9,562 bases of DNA, taken from positions 1 through 9,562 of the forward strand of contig JAYEPB010000115.1 of the NCBI GenBank assembly GCA_034723595.1. The letters are read 5' to 3'. A program made the translations under genes and the position numbers. Position 1 is the stretch's first letter. Each line of letters opens with the position of its first letter. A model generated the notes under the pieces. That model did no database searches. It worked only from the letters and a program-made list of their open reading frames with translations, and was not told the DNA's origin. Source of the DNA: JAGLGH01 sp034723595 (GTDB lineage: Archaea > Nanobdellota > Nanobdellia > Woesearchaeales > JAGLGH01). Of the stretch, positions 6,059-9,562 are shown in pieces.

Positions 6059-7306
6059 ATGGCATTTGAATTCATTAAGAAACTATTTGCCCATGAGCCA
6101 GAAGGGATTGAGCTTTCTCCGGAAGATGTAGATAGCTGGTTTTCTGAAAAAGCAAAAGAAAAGGAAGCAGAACTGCAATCTGCACTCGACGAGTTCAGGC
6201 AGGGATTTGAAGCAGAAGTAAATGAGACAAAAGAGAACATCAGGAAATTGAAAGATGCAGAACTCAGGAATCCCAATATACCTCAAAGAGAATTCAATTA
6301 TATGCAGGGCAATAGGATTGCATACATGAAAAAAGCAGTAGATCTGGTCAAAAGCATAATTATTCCTGCTAACATTGAAGAGATTCTCCAATTCCACAAG
6401 GAGTTTCAGGGAAAAGTGGATTATTTTACAAGCCAATCATATAAACCATTCATGATAGTCAGCCAGTTCTTTGGAAATGAAGCAGAGAATATTGCTGCGA
6501 ACATCAAAAAATTTGACAAGATAGAAAAAGATCTTTTGGGAAAATATGAATCCATAGGTATTCCTAAATTCAGAGAGATAAGCAAATCTATCAAAGACCA
6601 TGCAAGAGCTAAAGAGATTATTGAGCAGATAAAGCATAATCTTGAAGAAAAAGAAAAGCAGCTTGAGGCAATAAAAACGCAGATAGGTGATGCAGATAAA
6701 GAGATTGCATTAATGAATAAATCAACTGAATACAAGGATTATCATCAGATTGAACAAGAAAAAGAAAAGATGGAGATGCAACTCAAGATGCATGCGCAAA
6801 CATTCACTGCCCCATTCTCAAGCATACAGCATCCATTTAAGAAATATTTCAAGATTGCAATGAAGAATACTGAATGGATAGACAGTTACCTTGAAAATCC
6901 AGTTACAGCCCTTAAGTCAGATCATGATCTTGTTCTATTAGAGATATTTGCAAATATGGAAAAAAATATAGAATCCCTTAAGCTTAACGAAAAGAAGGCT
7001 GAACGCTTTAAAAGCACAATAAAGAAATTTGACAAAGAATTCTGCCTTAAGTTTATAAATAGGATTAAAGAGATTGAAGGCAAAATAAAAGAGCTTGAAA
7101 ATAAGATTAATAGTGCCAGCATCATCAATCAGATAGAAAAAGAAGAAGAGGCAGCGCGATTTCACAAAAGCAGAGAAAAAATCATTCAACAGCAGATTGA
7201 TGAATTAAAATCAGATCTGGTAAAGATTGACAGGGATAAAATGATGGATACAATAATTGAAGAAATAAGTAAATTGCTGAATCTTGATATTAAACTTGTA
7301 AAATAG
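6059..7306 (+). CDS. Coiled-coil protein of unknown function
   Basis: A 415-residue cytosolic protein dominated by charged helices. Likely coiled coils lie at about 24-70, 170-245 and 300-400, with Glu/Lys-rich heptad-like runs such as EEKEKQLEAIKTQIGDADKE (about 196-215). Between them sit less charged regions at about 75-165 (YFTSQSYKPFMIVSQFF) and 246-298 (TFTAPFSSIQHPFKKYF), which look globular. No Walker motifs are present, so it is not a complete SMC or Rad50 ATPase, although its overall style resembles the arm region of such proteins. It has no signal peptide or membrane span. The TATA box sets the start at 6059. It converges on the phosphoglycerate kinase gene with only 7 bp between stop codons. 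I do not recognise a named family; a structural or scaffolding role is inference. Confidence 0.85.
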   Translation: MAFEFIKKLFAHEPEGIELSPEDVDSWFSEKAKEKEAELQSALDEFRQGFEAEVNETKENIRKLKDAELRNPNIPQREFNYMQGNRIAYMKKAVDLVKSIIIPANIEEILQFHKEFQGKVDYFTSQSYKPFMIVSQFFGNEAENIAANIKKFDKIEKDLLGKYESIGIPKFREISKSIKDHARAKEIIEQIKHNLEEKEKQLEAIKTQIGDADKEIALMNKSTEYKDYHQIEQEKEKMEMQLKMHAQTFTAPFSSIQHPFKKYFKIAMKNTEWIDSYLENPVTALKSDHDLVLLEIFANMEKNIESLKLNEKKAERFKSTIKKFDKEFCLKFINRIKEIEGKIKELENKINSASIINQIEKEEEAARFHKSREKIIQQQIDELKSDLVKIDRDKMMDTIIEEISKLLNLDIKLVK

Positions 7307-7313
7307 ATATATT

Positions 7314-8501
7314 CTATCTTTTGAATTTTTCATAATTTTGTTCAAGAGCTTTGATTGCAATCAGCTTTTTGCCTGAGAACATCTCAAGCGCAGCCCCTCC
7401 ACCAGTGCTTACATGTGTTATCTTATCTGCTATGCCAATATTCCTTATTGCTTCTTCGCTGTCGCCGCCGCCCACTATGGTTATGCCAGGACATTCTCCC
7501 ACTGCATCAGCAACTTCATTTGTCCCAACAGCAAATCTCTCAATCTCAAAGATTCCCATTGGACCATTCCAGACAACTGTCTGGGCTTTCAGGATTATCT
7601 CCTTGTATATGTTTATTGTCTCAGGACCTATATCCACACCCATCAAGTCCTTAGGAATATTGTCAATGCTGTATACATCTGACTCAGATTCTGCATCAGG
7701 CTCAACAGCAGCAATAACATCAACAGGCAGCATAATCTTATTATCAGAATTTTCCAGAAGTTCCCTGGCAAGTTCAAGCATGTCATCTTCAACCTTGCTT
7801 TTGCCAACCTCTTTTCCCATTGCTTTGTAGAAAGTAAATACCATCGCGCCGCCAAGAAGAAGAGCATCTACTTTTTTGAGAAGATTCTTTATTGCTCCAA
7901 GCTTGTCACTAACCTTAACACCACCCATAATCGCGATGAACGGCCTGTTTGGCGCAGAAAGAGCTTCTCCCAGGGTGCTAATCTCTTTTTCAACAAGCTG
8001 GCCAATGCAGCCAGGCAAATATTTTGTAATCTCATAGAATGAAGCATGCTTCCTATGGGATGTACCAAATGCATCATTCACATAATAATCAGCATAATCT
8101 GCAAGCTTTTTTGCAAATTCCTGGCGCTCCCAGTCATTTTTTGATTTTTCTCCTTTATGAAACCTCAGGTTCTCCAATAGCACAATCCTGCCATAAGGCA
8201 TATCGATATCAACACAATCATCTACCTTTGCAACATCCTGCCCGAGAATCTCTGAAAATCGCTCTCCCACTTTATCCATCTTCAGATTTTCAACAACTTC
8301 CCCTTTAGGTCTGCCAAGATGGGCTATCATGATTATCTGTTGAGCACCATTGTCAAGAAGATACTGAATTGTAGGCACTGATTCTTTCAATCGCCAGTCA
8401 TCAAGGATATTGCCTTCCTTATCAAGAGGCACATTGAAATCAACTCTAATAAGAACTCTCTTGTTTCTGAAATTATAATCATCAAGTTTTGCTATTGTCA
8501 T
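7314..8501 (-). CDS. pgk: Phosphoglycerate kinase, bacterial-type
   Basis: Catalyses the reversible transfer between 1,3-bisphosphoglycerate plus ADP and 3-phosphoglycerate plus ATP in glycolysis and gluconeogenesis, in the cytosol. All signature motifs of this two-domain enzyme are in order: RVDFNVP (19-25), DDWR (34-37), HLGRPKGE (61-68), LENLRFHKGE (109-118), NDAFGTSHR (142-150), GGVKVSDK (193-200), GGAMVFTF (217-224), WNGPMG (311-316) with E319, GGGDS (344-348) and STGGGA (365-370). At 395 residues it has normal full length. The motif style (DFNVP, short loops) matches bacterial PGKs more than euryarchaeal ones, which suggests old lateral transfer; this is inference. Val195 in GGVKVSDK replaces the usual Ala. 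A TATA box 25 nt upstream sets the ATG at 8501 as a leaderless start. Confidence 0.97.
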   Translation of the reverse strand: MTIAKLDDYNFRNKRVLIRVDFNVPLDKEGNILDDWRLKESVPTIQYLLDNGAQQIIMIAHLGRPKGEVVENLKMDKVGERFSEILGQDVAKVDDCVDIDMPYGRIVLLENLRFHKGEKSKNDWERQEFAKKLADYADYYVNDAFGTSHRKHASFYEITKYLPGCIGQLVEKEISTLGEALSAPNRPFIAIMGGVKVSDKLGAIKNLLKKVDALLLGGAMVFTFYKAMGKEVGKSKVEDDMLELARELLENSDNKIMLPVDVIAAVEPDAESESDVYSIDNIPKDLMGVDIGPETINIYKEIILKAQTVVWNGPMGIFEIERFAVGTNEVADAVGECPGITIVGGGDSEEAIRNIGIADKITHVSTGGGAALEMFSGKKLIAIKALEQNYEKFKR

Positions 8502-8522
8502 GATGATAAGTTAAAATGCGGA

Positions 8523-8530
8523 GATATAAA
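8523..8530 (-). promoter_or_regulatory. TATA box for pgk (leaderless start)
   Basis: On the minus strand this reads TTTATATC, with AGAAAGATA before it as possible BRE. Its centre is about 25 nt before the pgk ATG, so transcription should begin at or next to the start codon. The inverted repeat 8541-8627 ends about 10 bp upstream of this box. Confidence 0.6.
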
Positions 8531-8540
8531 TATCTTTCTA

Positions 8541-8627
8541 CAAAAAATCCAATGGATTCTGGTATTGATTACAGACAGGTAGCAATATGTTGACCATATC
8601 GCAATTATTATTGCATTGGATTTTTTG
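8541..8627. repeat. 14-bp inverted repeat with nested hairpins between pgk and phosphoesterase
   Basis: CAAAAAATCCAATG at 8541-8554 is perfectly complementary to CATTGGATTTTTTG at 8614-8627. Inside are two smaller hairpins: ATATG/CATAT at 8585-8589/8595-8599, and GCAAT/ATTGC at 8601-8605/8610-8614. A further alternative pairing, TTGCAT 8612-8617 with ATGCAA 8635-8640, is mutually exclusive with the outer arm. Read on the minus strand it lies after the phosphoesterase gene and before the pgk promoter, and its second arm carries a T-run, so a 3' UTR or terminator role is plausible. A tiny MITE or a small RNA is also possible. Confidence 0.5.
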
Positions 8628-8667
8628 AGGGGTGATGCAATGGCGCGAAAATGACCAGTACTAACTT

Positions 8668-8694
8668 TTAAAAGTTTGCGTAACAAACTTTTAA
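8668..8694 (-). terminator. Stop-proximal hairpin, possible transcription terminator
   Basis: TTAAAAGTTTG at 8668-8678 and CAAACTTTTAA at 8684-8694 form a perfect 11-bp stem with a 5-nt loop, directly after the TAG of the minus-strand phosphoesterase gene. Archaeal termination usually relies on T-runs rather than hairpins, and the T-run here (CTTTTAAAAG) is short, so it might instead protect the message end. The position next to the stop codon supports a 3'-end function. Confidence 0.45.
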
Positions 8695-9180
8695 CTAGAT
8701 ATCAAAGAATTCCACTTTATCAAGTCTTGTATCATAAATTGCAAAACCAAGTTTTCCTAATCTGCCCATAATCTCTCCAGGATTTACCAGCAGGGTATTT
8801 TCTATTTTCTTGCAATTATTTTTATGAGTATGCCCATAGAAAACAATATCATAGTCGCCAGTATGCGCCAGACCCTTGGCAAATTGCGGCAAATGCGTGA
8901 CTGCGATGCGCTTTTGGTCTAATTCTAATTCAGCTATTTCACCATGCAAGGTGATATTTGAGAATTTGTCGCACTTTCTTGTGGTTGTAAATCTGTCATC
9001 TATATTGCCAAATACGCAATGCACAGGAAGATTTATTGCGGCAAGCTGGTCGATAATAAAAGGGGCGCAAAAATCACCGCAATGGATAAGGATATCTATG
9101 CTTTTTTCCTGCATCTGTTTGATTGCTTTTTCCAGATTCCAGATGTTGTCGTGGCTGTCACTTATTATTCCTATAATCAT
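8695..9180 (-). CDS. Calcineurin-like metallophosphoesterase (YfcE/MJ0936 family)
   Basis: A compact 161-residue phosphodiesterase that uses two metal ions (Mn or Ni in characterised relatives) in the cytosol; the physiological substrate is unknown. The ligand motifs are complete: D8 and H10 in SDSH, D36 in CGDF, N59 in FGNID, H96 in VTHLP, and H117 and H119 in YGHTH, followed by NPGE at 133-136, which is typical of this subfamily. I place the start at the ATG at 9180 (MIIGIISDSHDN). The open frame could begin at 9279, but the extra 33 residues are Lys-rich, are partly encoded by the left terminal repeat of the 9233-9419 element and precede the normal first beta strand. A TATA-like CTTTAAAAAG at about 9211-9202 lies some 26 nt upstream. 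The hairpin 8668-8694 follows its stop. Confidence 0.93.
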   Translation of the reverse strand: MIIGIISDSHDNIWNLEKAIKQMQEKSIDILIHCGDFCAPFIIDQLAAINLPVHCVFGNIDDRFTTTRKCDKFSNITLHGEIAELELDQKRIAVTHLPQFAKGLAHTGDYDIVFYGHTHKNNCKKIENTLLVNPGEIMGRLGKLGFAIYDTRLDKVEFFDI

Positions 9181-9232
9181 AGATTCCTGTATGTCAATAT
9201 TCTTTTTAAAGCTTTCTTTTTTGAGTATGTAA

Positions 9233-9419
9233 TGTAGTGTCCGGATATTATTTCGTTTTTTTAAATCCTTTGTTTTCATTTTCTATTCTTCTCCAAAATA
9301 GGCTAAAAACATTAGGCATCTTTGTTATGAACACCTTATTCGCTTATATTGAGTTTAGTCATAAAGACTAATTCATCAGTATTTATAAATGGTTGGCGAA
9401 ATAATTTCAGGACACTACA
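9233..9419. mobile_element. 187-bp MITE-like element with 23-bp terminal inverted repeats
   Basis: The left end TGTAGTGTCCGGATATTATTTCG (9233-9255, 23 nt; core TGTAGTGTCC and TTATTTCG) is mirrored at 9397-9419 by CGAAATAA, TTTCA, GGACACTACA: 21 of 23 positions pair. The ends begin TG and finish CA, as in many insertion sequences. The 141-bp interior has no transposase reading frame and contains a small stem TTAGTC/GACTAA at 9355-9360/9366-9371. No target-site duplication is obvious at either edge. This is best read as a non-autonomous derivative of an insertion sequence. It sits about 50 bp upstream of the phosphoesterase start, so it has likely replaced or displaced that gene's upstream region. 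Confidence 0.6.
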
Positions 9420-9453
9420 CTACTCACTTGCAGGCGGCTTTGCGTATAAATTA

Positions 9454-9562
9454 TTAGATTTCCTTATTTATTTGGAAGATTCTCGTTTCTGCGTTAAATT
9501 GTTTTAGAATTTGCATTATTCCATTTTTGTGTTTTTTATTGATGATTATTACTGATCTTATT
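9454..9562 (-). CDS. Possible C-terminus of a gene running off the window
   Basis: On the minus strand one frame is open from the window edge to TAA at 9456-9454, coding for about 35 residues that read like a protein end (RSVIIINKKHKNGIM, then QILKQFNAETRIF). The other two frames on this strand hit stops early. The stretch is too short to identify a family. The stop lies 34 bp from the right end of the 9233-9419 element. A chance open frame in AT-rich DNA cannot be excluded. Confidence 0.35.
   Translation of the reverse strand, partial: IRSVIIINKKHKNGIMQILKQFNAETRIFQINKEI

Noticed and set aside
6083..6735. Several minus-strand frames of 66-117 codons opposite the coiled-coil gene
   Set aside because: They are low-complexity Phe/Ser-rich shadows of Glu/Lys-rich coding sequence on the other strand.
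7351..7830. A 159-codon plus-strand open frame
   Set aside because: It is fully antisense to pgk, whose motifs are complete, and its composition is Ser/Pro/Ile-rich as expected of a reverse-strand shadow.
8621..8660. A box C/D RNA (GTGATG followed by short spacing)
   Set aside because: The C-box match is incomplete and no D box (CTGA) lies at suitable distance.

Overview
The window reads as a low-GC archaeal chromosome segment, most likely from a DPANN lineage of the Woesearchaeota/Pacearchaeota kind. That placement is inferred from gene content and promoter style, not from a marker gene. Support comes from archaeal TATA boxes about 25-29 nt before start codons (leaderless starts), a double-length Lrp/AsnC regulator, an archaeal-type cytidylate kinase, an MJ0936/YfcE-like phosphodiesterase, and a phosphoglycerate kinase of bacterial type, which is common in DPANN genomes. 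Most stop codons are TAA or TAG.

Layout. Positions 1-5267 are framed by a nearly perfect inverted repeat: 128 bp at 1-128 and again, reversed, at 5140-5267, with one mismatch. It is GC-rich against an AT-rich background and full of hairpins. No transposase lies between the copies. Inside the frame, in order: an overlapping gene pair of unknown function (236-1093 and 1078-1881), whose first member carries a ribbon-helix-helix/antitoxin-like segment; a six-helix membrane protein (1865-2425) followed 12 bp later by a PHP-domain phosphoesterase (2438-3061); a convergent tandem Lrp regulator (3109-4041, minus) whose conserved N-terminus continues upstream of any canonical start codon; and, divergent from it, an unrecognised protein gene (4157-5071) broken by one in-frame TGA at 4286-4288. 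A 14-bp palindrome lies in the shared promoter region.

Outside the frame are an archaeal CMP kinase with a displaced Walker A lysine (5361-5897), a 415-residue coiled-coil protein (6059-7306), phosphoglycerate kinase (7314-8501, minus) and a calcineurin-like phosphoesterase (8695-9180, minus). The 193-bp space between the last two holds a stop-proximal hairpin and a 14-bp inverted repeat with nested hairpins, just upstream of the pgk TATA box. Upstream of the phosphoesterase lies a 187-bp MITE-like element with 23-bp terminal inverted repeats (9233-9419). The window ends inside the C-terminus of a possible minus-strand gene.

The genes do not form one pathway. Housekeeping functions (glycolysis, nucleotide metabolism, phosphoester hydrolysis) sit next to an accessory-looking stretch with two kinds of small mobile or structured repeats, a possible toxin-antitoxin-like pair, and a regulator beside an interrupted gene. 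The most unusual items are the 128-bp inverted repeats, the unknown overlapping gene pair, the in-frame TGA and the altered CMP kinase P-loop.
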